In this document: positions 1 through 7,057 of the stretch, piece after piece
Numbering within the stretch: position 1 is the first letter of the stretch
Layout of the letters: every line of letters starts with the position of its first letter
Assembly (NCBI GenBank): GCA_003164415.1
Contig: PLTK01000113.1
Span: forward strand, 6,148-24,709
Source of the DNA: Methanobacterium sp.
GTDB taxonomy: Archaea; Methanobacteriota; Methanobacteria; Methanobacteriales; Methanobacteriaceae
DNA: 18,562 nucleotides
Direction of reading: 5' to 3'
Made by a program: the position numbers and the translations under genes
The notes under the pieces: model-generated
Databases searched by the model: none
What the model was told of the DNA's origin: nothing
The model's input: the letters and a program-made list of their open reading frames with translations, nothing else

Positions 1-1365
1 CTTATCAGAAAAGATGTGAGTTATATAACTGATAAAACAGGTATAGAAACTTATAAAGGACCTACCGACGCAGCAGATCTTGCAATTGTGCTTGAAATGA
101 TCGATCAATTGGATTTATCCTCAACAGTTCCTGCCGATAAGTTGATAGAAGAAGAATTGCGTAAACGTGCCGTTTTATTCATCGAAAACTTTGAACAGAA
201 CGAGAAAAACAAATTAAAGCTTCTTAAAAAACCTGAAAATATTTTAGTTGGAAATTTACCGGTAGGACAAGATTTTCCCATGAGGGTACTTGCTGAAATT
301 GCCAATGCTCCATTTCTAACAGATTCAGAATTATTAGAAAGGGCGCAGTATTTTGTAAGATCCGGGGCAGACATGGTCGACATAGGTATGGTTGCAGGTG
401 AAACACTTGATGAACGTATCCCTGACATGGTGAGACTACTAAAAGATCATTTGGATGTAGCAGTAAGTATAGATACTTTAAACCCGGTTGAAATCAAATC
501 TGCCGTGGAATCAGGTGTTGATATGGTGTTGAGTCTTGATCACGGTAACTGTGAAGATGTTATCCCCTATCTGGAAGATAAAAATATTCCGGCGGTGATC
601 CTTCCAACAGATTTTAGCAAAAACTGGGTTCCTGAAACAGTAGACGATAGAGTCAAATCCATTGAGGAGTTAAGACAGAAGTGTAACAAAATTGATGTTC
701 TAGCAGATCTTATATTAGATCCTATTAACAGCAGAAGCATTGTTGATTCGATAATGGCTTGTCATAAATTCAAAGAAAAAAACAGAGAACCTGTTTTCTT
801 TGGTGTGGGAAACGTTACAGAACTTCTGGATTCAGATTCAACAGGAGTGAATGCACTTCTTGGTGGTATTGCAATGGAACTCGGAGCAAGTGTGCTTTTC
901 ACTCCAGAAGAAAGTGGTAAAACAATAGGCAGTGTCAAGGAACTTTCAATTACATCAGATATGATGTTTTTAGCCAAAAATAGAGGATCTATCCCTAAGG
1001 ATCTGGGTATAAACATGGTTCTGTTTAAGGATAAACGAAAACCTGAGCATATTATAGAATCCATTGATGTTTCTGTAGTGGATTCAGAGGAGAACTATAA
1101 ATTTAAACACGATCCAGCAGGAAGCTTCAAGATCATGGTAGAAAATGGTCAGATAAAGGCTGTTCACTATCTTAAAATGGAACCTCAAATAGCTATAAAG
1201 GGAAAAACAGCTAAGGCGGTTTATGATGAAATACTTAAAAGAGGTTTAATTTCTAGAATGGAACATGCAACTTACCTTGGTTCAGAATTAGAAAGGGCCG
1301 AAATTGCCTCTAAAACTGGTAAAAATTACATACAGGATTTTCCACTTTTCAAGAAGATATATTAA
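1..1365 (+). CDS. Dihydropteroate synthase-like pterin-binding protein (5' partial)
   Basis: This frame is open from the first base of the window, so the GTG at position 16 is probably internal and the true start lies upstream; about 454 residues are visible. The central part resembles the pterin-binding TIM barrel of dihydropteroate synthase: MVDIGMVAGETLDERIP (an Asp-x-Gly strand as in DHPS) is followed by a VSIDT strand and then MVLSLDHGN. The last roughly 90 residues, from DPAGSF through HATYLGSELERAEIA, look like the DUF4346-type tail found in archaeal DHPS-related proteins. That family is usually about 500 residues, which agrees with a missing N-terminus. A role in tetrahydromethanopterin or folate-like pterin metabolism is plausible but not demonstrated. 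Methanogens join the pterin to a ribosylaminobenzene by a different enzyme, so classical DHPS activity should not be assumed. The following ncsA starts 71 bp downstream on the same strand. Confidence 0.85.
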   Translation, partial: LIRKDVSYITDKTGIETYKGPTDAADLAIVLEMIDQLDLSSTVPADKLIEEELRKRAVLFIENFEQNEKNKLKLLKKPENILVGNLPVGQDFPMRVLAEIANAPFLTDSELLERAQYFVRSGADMVDIGMVAGETLDERIPDMVRLLKDHLDVAVSIDTLNPVEIKSAVESGVDMVLSLDHGNCEDVIPYLEDKNIPAVILPTDFSKNWVPETVDDRVKSIEELRQKCNKIDVLADLILDPINSRSIVDSIMACHKFKEKNREPVFFGVGNVTELLDSDSTGVNALLGGIAMELGASVLFTPEESGKTIGSVKELSITSDMMFLAKNRGSIPKDLGINMVLFKDKRKPEHIIESIDVSVVDSEENYKFKHDPAGSFKIMVENGQIKAVHYLKMEPQIAIKGKTAKAVYDEILKRGLISRMEHATYLGSELERAEIASKTGKNYIQDFPLFKKIY

Positions 1366-1436
1366 TATATTATTATAATCATCTAAAATTACAAAAAATC
1401 TTTAAATAATTCAATATCTGGTCCGGAGTATACAAT

Positions 1437-2372
1437 ATGAATTCATGCGACAAGTGTGGTAACCTTAACATTATAATTAAAAAAAAACAGTCCGGTCAGA
1501 AGTTATGTAAGGACTGCTTCATAAAATCAATTCAAAAAAAGGTTTTAAAGGATATTCGCAAATACGACCTATTAGAAAAGGGTGACCATGTACTTTTAGG
1601 ACTTTCCGGCGGTAAAGACAGTGTCATGCTTTTGGATATTCTTAACTCTCTAAAAGAAAGGAATATAATAGATTTAACTGCAGTAACCATTGATGAGGGA
1701 ATATGCGGTTACAGGGAAGAGGGCATTGAAATTGCTGCTAGAAATGCTAAAAAACTCGGTGTTGAACATAGGGTTGTAACCTTCAATGAATACTTTGGTA
1801 TGACACTTGATGATATAATTTCAAAGAACAACGTCAAGGAAGGCAGGAGAAATGCATGCACATACTGTGGTGTTTTTAGACGCTGGATATTTAACAGGGT
1901 AGCAAGAGACGAAGGGGCTACTAGGATAGCTACAGGGCATAATCTTGACGACGAAACTCAATCTATTGTAATGAACTATCTTGAAGGTAATATACAGAAT
2001 TTAACCCGTATTGGAGTTAAATCAGAAACAAGAAGCAATAGATTTACAGTGAAAATAAAACCCCTAAGAGAAATACCTGAAAAAGAAATAGCACTTTACG
2101 TTGTGGCCAGAGAACTTGATGTGCACTTTGCAGGATGTCCATATGCAGGTGAATCATTCCGTGCAGAGGTTGGGAATTTCATAAAAGAATTATCAAACGA
2201 ACACCCAACAATAATGTACTCCACTTTAAGGGGTTTTGATAAGATAAAACCTATACTCAAAAGGGAATTCTCCCAGGAATCGATTGTTGGTGTTTGTGAA
2301 AACTGTGGAGAACCAACTGCAGCTAGATTGTGTAAGGCATGCACTTTTTTTAAGGATTGGGAAGATGAATAG
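1437..2372 (+). CDS. ncsA: tRNA 2-thiolation protein NcsA/CtuA-like (TIGR00269 type)
   Basis: A 311-residue PP-loop ATPase that should adenylate and thiolate the wobble uridine U34 of tRNA, acting in the cytoplasm. Visible motifs in order: an N-terminal zinc finger (CDKCGN followed by CKDCF, residues 4-27), the PP-loop ATP-binding motif LGLSGGKDS near residue 55, a central CTYCGVFRR pair of cysteines, a third catalytic-type cysteine in CPYAGESFR, and a C-terminal zinc finger (CENCGEP with CKACTFF). This is the full archaeal NcsA/Ncs6 architecture; family members in methanogens carry an Fe-S cluster on the three central cysteines. The ATG has a GGAG nine bases upstream. A TATA-like tttaaataa lies 28-36 bases upstream, and a second AT-rich box sits near 1364-1376. 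The next gene encodes a ubiquitin-like protein with a Gly-Gly end, a possible sulfur donor for this enzyme. Confidence 0.93.
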   Translation: MNSCDKCGNLNIIIKKKQSGQKLCKDCFIKSIQKKVLKDIRKYDLLEKGDHVLLGLSGGKDSVMLLDILNSLKERNIIDLTAVTIDEGICGYREEGIEIAARNAKKLGVEHRVVTFNEYFGMTLDDIISKNNVKEGRRNACTYCGVFRRWIFNRVARDEGATRIATGHNLDDETQSIVMNYLEGNIQNLTRIGVKSETRSNRFTVKIKPLREIPEKEIALYVVARELDVHFAGCPYAGESFRAEVGNFIKELSNEHPTIMYSTLRGFDKIKPILKREFSQESIVGVCENCGEPTAARLCKACTFFKDWEDE

Positions 2373-2471
2373 GGAAAATGTTACATTACCTAAAAATGGA
2401 ATATAAGTAATACACAATTTCATATCCCAAATATTGGAAATAATATTTTCTAAAGATTATTATTAGAAGAA

Positions 2472-2481
2472 GGTTTAAACC
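2472..2481. repeat. 10-bp perfect palindrome upstream of the ubiquitin-like gene
   Basis: GGTTTAAACC is self-complementary and lies 57 bases before the ubiquitin-like gene, in the 166-bp gap after ncsA. Its centre, TTTAAA, could serve as a weak TATA element, so the palindrome may be an operator. AT-rich palindromes of this size can arise by chance. Confidence 0.3.
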
Positions 2482-2482
2482 A

Positions 2483-2539
2483 ATGCCAGCAGAATATAAT
2501 TTTATTAAATTTTTACAATTAGATTCAGGAGAAAATTAA
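2483..2539 (+). CDS. Possible 18-residue leader peptide ORF
   Basis: The ATG at 2483 opens an 18-codon frame (MPAEYNFIKFLQLDSGEN) whose TAA shares a base with the ATG of the ubiquitin-like gene (TAATG). An AAGG lies about nine bases upstream. The overlap would allow translation to be coupled between the two frames. No known family is recognised, and the frame differs from that of the downstream gene, so it is not a missed N-terminal extension. It could be coincidental; only conservation would decide. Confidence 0.3.
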   Translation: MPAEYNFIKFLQLDSGEN

Positions 2540-2739
2540 TGAAAATAAAACTTATCATCGGGGAAAAAGAAGAATTAATAGAAATTTCAGAGAATAAAAC
2601 GGTAAAAAATCTCCTCGATATTATTGATATAGCATCAGAGACGGTTGTTGTTAAAAAAAATGATTACATAGTGATTGATGAAGAATTAATTGAAGATGGT
2701 GACTTAATAGAGGTTATACAAGTAATTTACGGCGGATGA
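2539..2739 (+). CDS. Ubiquitin-like / MoaD-ThiS-type sulfur carrier protein
   Basis: A 66-residue protein with the length and strand pattern of a beta-grasp fold: an opening KIKLIIGEKEELIEI hairpin, a TVKNLLDII helix, then VVVKKNDYIVIDEELIEDGDLIEVIQVI, and the diagnostic C-terminal Gly-Gly (IYGG). Family members are adenylated at the terminal Gly by an E1-like enzyme and then carry sulfur as a thiocarboxylate, or are joined to lysines as archaeal SAMP modifiers. It follows ncsA in the same direction, which suggests sulfur supply for U34 thiolation; haloarchaeal SAMP2 plays that part. Molybdopterin (MoaD) or thiamine (ThiS) roles cannot be excluded. The ATG is preceded by AGGAGA at 2527-2532, six bases away. 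No E1-like gene is visible in the window. Confidence 0.85.
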   Translation: MKIKLIIGEKEELIEISENKTVKNLLDIIDIASETVVVKKNDYIVIDEELIEDGDLIEVIQVIYGG

Positions 2740-2770
2740 TATGGGTTAAATGCCATATTCTTATTATTTG

Positions 2771-2791
2771 CCATAAAAGTTTTTTTTATGG
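2771..2791 (+). promoter_or_regulatory. Hairpin overlapping the ribosome-binding site of the site-2 protease gene
   Basis: CCATAAAA (2771-2778) and TTTTATGG (2784-2791) are perfectly complementary over 8 bp with a 5-base loop. The second arm contains the first two G bases of the GGAG ribosome-binding site (2790-2793) for the ATG at 2801. Folding in the mRNA would therefore partly hide the ribosome-binding site. A weaker hairpin (ATATGG 2739-2744, CCATAT 2753-2758) sits just upstream and overlaps the end of the ubiquitin-like gene. The structure is visible in the sequence; regulation by it is inference. Confidence 0.4.
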
Positions 2792-2800
2792 AGATGTCAA

Positions 2801-3811
2801 ATGAAAGATTACGATCTTATTCGAGAACACATCTCAGAATACTTTGATGTAGGAGGTTTTCAAACAACTCCCGAGGGTTCTTTTTTTGTTATTAGTGATT
2901 ATAATCATGATAAATTTTCAAATTTAATCAAAGATCTGGATGTTCTTGGTTACATCCCATTTATGGAAAGTTACGCTGGAAGTTACAGGATAGGTATAGC
3001 CACGAGGCCAGAGAATGGAGAATCTCGCATTCATATGAATGTAATTCTTTTCATGGCAACAGTTTTCACCACCATCTATGCAGGTTATTTGTTTGCGGGT
3101 CATAATTTATTTGATGGAGTTGCCTTTGCAATTGCTTTATTGGGTATACTTGGAATTCATGAAACAGCACACTACTACGCAGCCAGAAAACATAAAGTTA
3201 AATCAACCTTACCCTATTTTATTCCTGCACCAACGTTAATAGGAACATTTGGTGCTGTTATTAATGTTAAATCTCCAATTCCGGATAGAAATTCCTTGTT
3301 TGATCTGGGATTCAGTGGACCCTTGGCGGGGATTATAGTGGCAATTCCAGTACTTATAATTGGGATACACCTATCAACAATAGTGCCTATAGCATCCCAG
3401 ACTGTAGCTCTATCAAATCCACCTATTATAACCATATTGATGTACTTTATGTTACCCCCTATACCTGCAGGATATGCACTGCAAATACATCCACTTGTAT
3501 TTGCTGGGTGGGTAGGAATAATAGTCACATTACTCAACCTTATGCCGATTGCATTTTTAGATGGTGGACATATCGTTAGATCACTATTTACAGAAAGAAT
3601 TCATAAAATAATATCTATAATTGGAGTACTCGTAACATTAGTCCTGCAATGGTATCCAATGGCTGTACTCATGATGTTAATATTAGTACTTAACAAAAGA
3701 CATCCTGGTGCTCTCGACGATGTTTCAAGGTTAACATTATGGCGGAAAGGTATGGCAGTTGTTATGCTTATAATTTTCATTCTCTGTCTAACACCGGCTC
3801 CAATATTTTAA
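2801..3811 (+). CDS. Site-2 protease family membrane metalloprotease (M50)
   Basis: A 336-residue intramembrane zinc protease. The first 75 residues are soluble, followed by several membrane helices (about 79-98, 104-120, 172-196, 205-220, 233-250, 268-297 and 315-332). The zinc site is HETAH at residues 120-124, with Glu121 as catalytic base. The third zinc ligand is Asp254 in the motif NLMPIAFLDGGH, and SGPLAG at 172-177 is the usual S2P loop. Family members cleave membrane-bound substrates such as anti-sigma factors or transcription factor precursors; the archaeal substrate is unknown. No PDZ domain is visible. The ribosome-binding site GGAG (2790-2793) supports the ATG at 2801. It follows the ubiquitin-like gene by 61 bp and may share its transcript. 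Confidence 0.92.
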   Translation: MKDYDLIREHISEYFDVGGFQTTPEGSFFVISDYNHDKFSNLIKDLDVLGYIPFMESYAGSYRIGIATRPENGESRIHMNVILFMATVFTTIYAGYLFAGHNLFDGVAFAIALLGILGIHETAHYYAARKHKVKSTLPYFIPAPTLIGTFGAVINVKSPIPDRNSLFDLGFSGPLAGIIVAIPVLIIGIHLSTIVPIASQTVALSNPPIITILMYFMLPPIPAGYALQIHPLVFAGWVGIIVTLLNLMPIAFLDGGHIVRSLFTERIHKIISIIGVLVTLVLQWYPMAVLMMLILVLNKRHPGALDDVSRLTLWRKGMAVVMLIIFILCLTPAPIF

Positions 3812-3824
3812 TAACACTTTAAAA

Positions 3825-3836
3825 TTTATATAAATA
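3825..3836 (+). promoter_or_regulatory. TATA box for the DUF89 gene
   Basis: TTTATATAAATA is a strong archaeal TATA-like element 14 bp after the site-2 protease stop. Transcription would be expected near 3857, giving a leader of about 48 bases that ends in GGTGAT (3896-3901), a ribosome-binding site three bases before the ATG at 3905. Confidence 0.55.
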
Positions 3837-3904
3837 CAATTTAATCAACATTAAAGATTCAATTTTCTGTTTAAATTGTAATAATTAAAAATAATGGTGA
3901 TAAT

Positions 3905-4783
3905 ATGAAAGTTCATTATGAATGTGCAGCATGTTTTTTAAGACAGACAAGGGAAGCATTAGACCTTGCAACAGATGATGAATCATTAAAGATGGAAGTC
4001 ACAGAAAAAGTAGTAAAGCTTGTATCAGAAACCTTTCGAAGGGGTGCGGTTTCAAATTTTATTGGTACAGAAGTACACAGAACCATAAAGAACGAAACAG
4101 GCAACAACGATCCCTATCATAAAGAGAGGGAAATATCGAATGATATAGCAGCAGATTTTCTACCACAAGTTGAAAAGATTCTTGGGGAAAATAATAAACT
4201 TAAAAACTATGTCAAAGTAGCAATAGCAGGTAATGTCATAGATTTTGGAGCTTTTGGACTTGAAATGGACATGGAATCATTAATAGTTAAAACCATGAAA
4301 AAGGATCCTACCATCGATAATACTGAGGAACTTGAAAATGAACTGAAAATATCAAAAACAGTTCTGTACCTTGCAGATAATATTGGAGAAATAGTCTTTG
4401 ACAAGATCCTCATAGAAAAGATCAAAGGGTACGATGTTGATGTGACTGTAGCATTGAAAGAGAAACCAATTTTAAACGATGCATGTATTGAGGATGCCCT
4501 AAAAATAGGTTTAGACAAAGTTGCTAAACTCACATCAACTGGCACAGATTCTATTGGGATTATAGAAGATGATGTATCTCCAGATTTTATGGATTTATTC
4601 AATGAATCCGATATGGTTATTGCAAAGGGATTGGGCAACTATGAAGGATTGGGAGAAATGAACTTGAAGGATAAACCAGTATACTGCCTTTTGAATGCCA
4701 AATGTAATCCTGTTGCAAGGGATATTGGTGTAAATTTAGGAGATAATATAGTTTTAAAGTTGAATCCTCAAATTTCATATTAA
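3905..4783 (+). CDS. DUF89 / ARMT1-like damage-control phosphatase family protein
   Basis: A 292-residue protein of the archaeal DUF89 group. Features in order: an N-terminal cysteine pair (ECAACFLRQTREAL, Cys8 and Cys11), a helical N-terminal half, the metal-site motif LADNIGEIVFD around residues 156-166, KEKPILNDACIEDA with the conserved Lys and Asn-Asp, and MVIAKGLGNYEGL near the C-terminus. DUF89 proteins are metal-dependent phosphatases thought to remove damaged sugar phosphates; the substrate in methanogens is not established. The length matches single-domain archaeal members. It has its own promoter (TATA at 3825-3836), the ribosome-binding site GGTGAT, and a T-run terminator directly after the stop, so it is probably a single-gene transcript. 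Confidence 0.87.
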   Translation: MKVHYECAACFLRQTREALDLATDDESLKMEVTEKVVKLVSETFRRGAVSNFIGTEVHRTIKNETGNNDPYHKEREISNDIAADFLPQVEKILGENNKLKNYVKVAIAGNVIDFGAFGLEMDMESLIVKTMKKDPTIDNTEELENELKISKTVLYLADNIGEIVFDKILIEKIKGYDVDVTVALKEKPILNDACIEDALKIGLDKVAKLTSTGTDSIGIIEDDVSPDFMDLFNESDMVIAKGLGNYEGLGEMNLKDKPVYCLLNAKCNPVARDIGVNLGDNIVLKLNPQISY

Positions 4784-4786
4784 TAC

Positions 4787-4795
4787 TTTTTTTTT
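4787..4795 (+). terminator. T-run terminator after the DUF89 gene
   Basis: Nine consecutive T bases start four bases after the TAA of the DUF89 gene. Archaeal RNA polymerase commonly stops at such T-runs without a hairpin. Confidence 0.6.
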
Positions 4796-5150
4796 AATCA
4801 TCCAACCAGATATACCTGAATTTTAGAATTCAAACTTTTCCGAATAGACTTTTCCATTGTGAATTATTTGCTTATTTGAACATGAAATCAAACATATTTA
4901 TATTGTTAATTTGGATGTTTAGTCCTGCATTTTATGATCAAAATGTTATAATGGGATTTTAATTTTTCAGTATAATGCAACTGTTAAATAGATCAGAAAA
5001 ATAGACTGGGAATCAAAGTTCACGTTAAAAATTTGTGCCAAATGGTGGTACCAATTTATGGGTTTTAGCAGTTTTTTCAATTGATTTCTAGATTGATGCT
5101 CACAACTCAGATTATGCACTATCCACATATTACGGGAGAAAGAAAAATGA
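4796..5150. other. Gene-free stretch upstream of the GT20 relic, possible coding debris
   Basis: No intact gene is visible. A TATA-like acatatttatat lies near 4889-4900. The frame that ends at the TAA at 5176-5178 reads back, from the stop at 5089, as a coding-like tail containing STYYGRKKNESEFLETKR. This runs right up to the start of the trehalose synthase relic. It could be the end of a decayed upstream gene, for example a trehalose phosphatase, or a shifted N-terminus of the relic itself. The evidence is too thin to name it. Confidence 0.3.
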
Positions 5151-5638
5151 ATCAGAATTTCTAGAAACAAAGAGATAATCGTAGCTTCTAACAGGGGGCC
5201 AGTTGTATTTAAAAAGATGATAATGGAAAATCGAATTGATACGTGGAGCGGGGGGATAGTTGGGTCGATGATACCATTTTAAAAAAAACACATGGAATTG
5301 GGTTTCTTCTGCAATTGGAGAGTATGATCAGTATATAAATTAGAAATACAACTCTAAAGTACCCATACTCCTAGAAGATCCCGAATATTATGTTCAGTTC
5401 ATTAAAATCAGGAAGATATTTATAATGATTTCAACGGTAATTCACAAATCCTTTATTACGGTTTATTCATCATTTTATGTAGAACCCTCCTTACTCTCCA
5501 TGCGCAGATGAGGAATTGCACCAAGCATGGGATTCATATCAACATGTAAATGAGATGTTTGCCTCTATTGGTGAAGATTTATCTAATTCAAAAATAGTTC
5601 CACCAAGATATGCCTCATTTTTTATTTACTCAAAATAA
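5151..5638 (+). pseudogene. Decayed 5' fragment of a GT20 trehalose-6-phosphate synthase
   Basis: Three frames together spell the start of a GT20 glycosyltransferase (OtsA-like, UDP-glucose plus glucose-6-phosphate to trehalose-6-phosphate). Frame one (5172-5279) reads EIIVASNRGPVVFKK, the family's N-terminal strand, then DTWSGGIVGSMIP (the GG-[LI]-V loop), and stops at 5280. Frame two (5290-5409) reads TWNWVSSAIGEYDQYIN, a stop at 5341, then KVPILLEDPEYYVQFIK. Frame three (5447-5635) reads NPLLRFIHHFM, a TAG at 5480 where Trp is expected, then NPPYSPCADEELHQAW and DSYQHVNEMFAS, which fit the family's N-x-x-LW-x-x-xHH and W-x-x-Y-x-x-VN-x-x-FA block. Homology ends near residue 155, whereas the family is 450 residues or more, so the catalytic C-terminal half is gone. 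At least two frameshifts and two nonsense codons make it non-functional. Confidence 0.85.
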
Positions 5639-5717
5639 AGAAAGATAATTAATATTGAATGAAAATCATAGAATGAAATTAATTTATCAAATAATTAAAA
5701 TCTTTAGAGGGTGTTTT

Positions 5718-6551
5718 ATGAAAGTTGGGTTTTTAGGATTTGGTGAGGTAGCCTCAACATTATCTGTGGGGCTCATGAAAAATGGAGCAGAGGTTTATAC
5801 TTGTGTAAAGGGTAGAAGTACAAGAACAAGGAATAATATCCTTAAAAGCGGTGTTGAAACCTATCCGTCTTACAAGGCACTTGCAGAAAATTCTGATATA
5901 ATCATTTCATCGGTTGTTCCTTCGGAGGCAATTGAAGTGGCTGAGATGGTGGGAAAATATTCTAGTGGTATTTATGTGGATATTAACAATGTATCTCCCA
6001 AGACAGTTGTGAATGCACTTTATATGATCGAAAATGGTAAAACAGTTGACGCAGCAATTATTGGTTCTGTGGCTAAAAATGGAATAGATGTTAAGGTTAT
6101 AGCTTCAGGATATTGTGCTAATGAATTTGCAGATTTAAATCATTATGGTATGAATATAACGGTTGTAGGCGGTCTAAATGGTCAGGCTTCTGGAATAAAA
6201 CTCTTGAGAAGCTCCTATACTAAAGGCGTTTCTGCTTTGCTTTTTGAGTCCATATATCATGCATACAAGATGGGAATAGACAGGGAAGTTCTTAAATATA
6301 TTTCTGAAACTGAATGTCCTGATTTCATAGAATCTGCAAAATCTAGAATCATATCTGCTGCTTATCATGCACAGAGACGTTCAGAAGAGATGGATGAAGT
6401 GGTTGAAATGTTATCGGGAAAACAGGATCCTATTATGGCTAGAGGTACAATGGATTTCTTTAGAATGTTGGGTGAAGATATTAAAAAACCTGAAAAAAGA
6501 CCAGTTGAGTATAATGAAATTTTTGAGTATCTTATGAAGATTAAAGAATGA
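5718..6551 (+). CDS. NAD(P)-dependent oxidoreductase, 6-phosphogluconate dehydrogenase-like (DUF1932 type)
   Basis: A 277-residue dehydrogenase. The ATG at 5718 is chosen because the protein then begins MKVGFLGFGEVAS, a textbook N-terminal Rossmann strand with Gly-x-Gly-x-x-Ala, and because AGAGGGTG (5706-5713) is a good ribosome-binding site. An in-frame ATG-type start further upstream at 5655 would add 21 basic, non-conserved residues. The NAD(P)-binding half includes SSVVPSEA and YVDINNVSP (the helix and loop before the active site). The GQASGIKLLRSSYTKG segment carries the conserved lysine of beta-hydroxyacid dehydrogenases. The C-terminal helical part fits the DUF1932 domain. The substrate is unknown. 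It starts 79 bp after the GT20 relic; the preceding AT-rich stretch (about 5640-5700) probably holds its promoter. Confidence 0.83.
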   Translation: MKVGFLGFGEVASTLSVGLMKNGAEVYTCVKGRSTRTRNNILKSGVETYPSYKALAENSDIIISSVVPSEAIEVAEMVGKYSSGIYVDINNVSPKTVVNALYMIENGKTVDAAIIGSVAKNGIDVKVIASGYCANEFADLNHYGMNITVVGGLNGQASGIKLLRSSYTKGVSALLFESIYHAYKMGIDREVLKYISETECPDFIESAKSRIISAAYHAQRRSEEMDEVVEMLSGKQDPIMARGTMDFFRMLGEDIKKPEKRPVEYNEIFEYLMKIKE

Positions 6552-6567
6552 TTTGTATATGTTATTT

Positions 6568-6582
6568 GTGGATTTTGTCCAC
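6568..6582 (+). terminator. Small hairpin after the dehydrogenase gene
   Basis: GTGGA and TCCAC pair over 5 bp with a TTTTG loop, 17 bp after the dehydrogenase stop, followed by a T-rich stretch (6590-6597). It may help termination. The T-rich stretch also forms the TATA box of the next gene. Confidence 0.3.
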
Positions 6583-6591
6583 TAAAACTTA

Positions 6592-6604
6592 TTTTTATAA
6601 ACTT
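6592..6604 (+). promoter_or_regulatory. TATA box for the 63-residue protein gene
   Basis: TTTTTATAAACTT is a TATA-like element about 55 bases before the ATG at 6655. It would place the transcript start near 6624, leaving a leader that contains the ribosome-binding site GTGAGGGG. Confidence 0.45.
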
Positions 6605-6654
6605 TAAGTTTAATGAACACAAATATATGATTGATATCAAAGTGAGGGGATAAA

Positions 6655-6846
6655 ATGAATTTAGAAGAACATGCACAAGAGTGTAATAATGCCCTAAGCG
6701 ATCTTATTGGTAAAGAAATACTTGATATAGAGTTCAAACCGATTGATACCAATTGTTGGAAACTTTATATAACCACCAGTACTGGTAAAATGGTTATGAG
6801 TTTCTGTAAGAACTGGTCATGTCCCGAAGTTGAAAATAGGAAATGA
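6655..6846 (+). CDS. Small conserved-looking protein with four cysteines
   Basis: A 63-residue protein that I do not recognise. It is probably real: it has a strong ribosome-binding site (GTGAGGGG, 6642-6649, five bases from the ATG) and a TATA element. The predicted pattern is an amphipathic N-terminal helix (LEEHAQECNNALSDLIG) followed by two or three beta strands (ILDIEFKPI, WKLYITTS, KMVMSFC). Cysteines are at 10, 34, 51 and 56; the CKNWSC pair could bind a metal or form a disulfide. There is no signal peptide or membrane segment. It stands alone between the dehydrogenase and the MarR-MATE operon. Confidence 0.6.
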   Translation: MNLEEHAQECNNALSDLIGKEILDIEFKPIDTNCWKLYITTSTGKMVMSFCKNWSCPEVENRK

Positions 6847-6924
6847 TCAAGTATTTTGATTTATGGATGTATAATGGTGGATTTAAATTTTTAATATAGG
6901 AATATTATTTATAAGAATTTAAAT

Positions 6925-6951
6925 TTGCATATACAATTGTTGCATATACAA
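6925..6951. repeat. Tandem operator-like 12-bp repeats upstream of marR
   Basis: TTGCATATACAA occurs twice, at 6925-6936 and 6940-6951, separated by three bases (15-bp period). Each copy is itself a near-palindrome (TTG-x6-CAA with one mismatched pair), the usual shape of a MarR-type operator. A TATA-like element, CTTTATATAAT (about 6953-6963), follows immediately. Binding by the downstream MarR protein is inferred. Confidence 0.5.
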
Positions 6952-6967
6952 CCTTTATATAATATGG

Positions 6968-6984
6968 AATACTCTTAAAGTATT
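6968..6984. repeat. Inverted repeat AATACT/AGTATT
   Basis: AATACT (6968-6973) and AGTATT (6979-6984) form a 6-bp inverted repeat with a five-base spacer. Together with C6974 it contains the AATACTC motif seen again in the inverted repeat at 7058-7086. It sits just after the TATA-like element at 6953-6963. Confidence 0.35.
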
Positions 6985-7057
6985 GAATAAAAATCCATTG
7001 AACTTTTACTAAATTAGATTAAAAGAAGATAATTGGTACTTATTTTATATTTGATTA

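Noticed and set aside
2539..3811. A dedicated ubiquitin-like modifier plus protease system (Gly-Gly protein with a metalloprotease)
   Set aside because: The adjacent protease is an intramembrane site-2 protease with HETAH and LDG motifs, not a JAMM-type deconjugase, and no E1-like gene is present.
4967..5170. 67-codon minus-strand frame overlapping the region upstream of the GT20 relic
   Set aside because: No ribosome-binding site, unusual composition, and the plus-strand debris explains the region better.
6940..6951. CRISPR-like repeat pair TTGCATATACAA
   Set aside because: There are only two copies with a 3-bp gap; spacers and cas genes are absent. An operator pair is the better reading.
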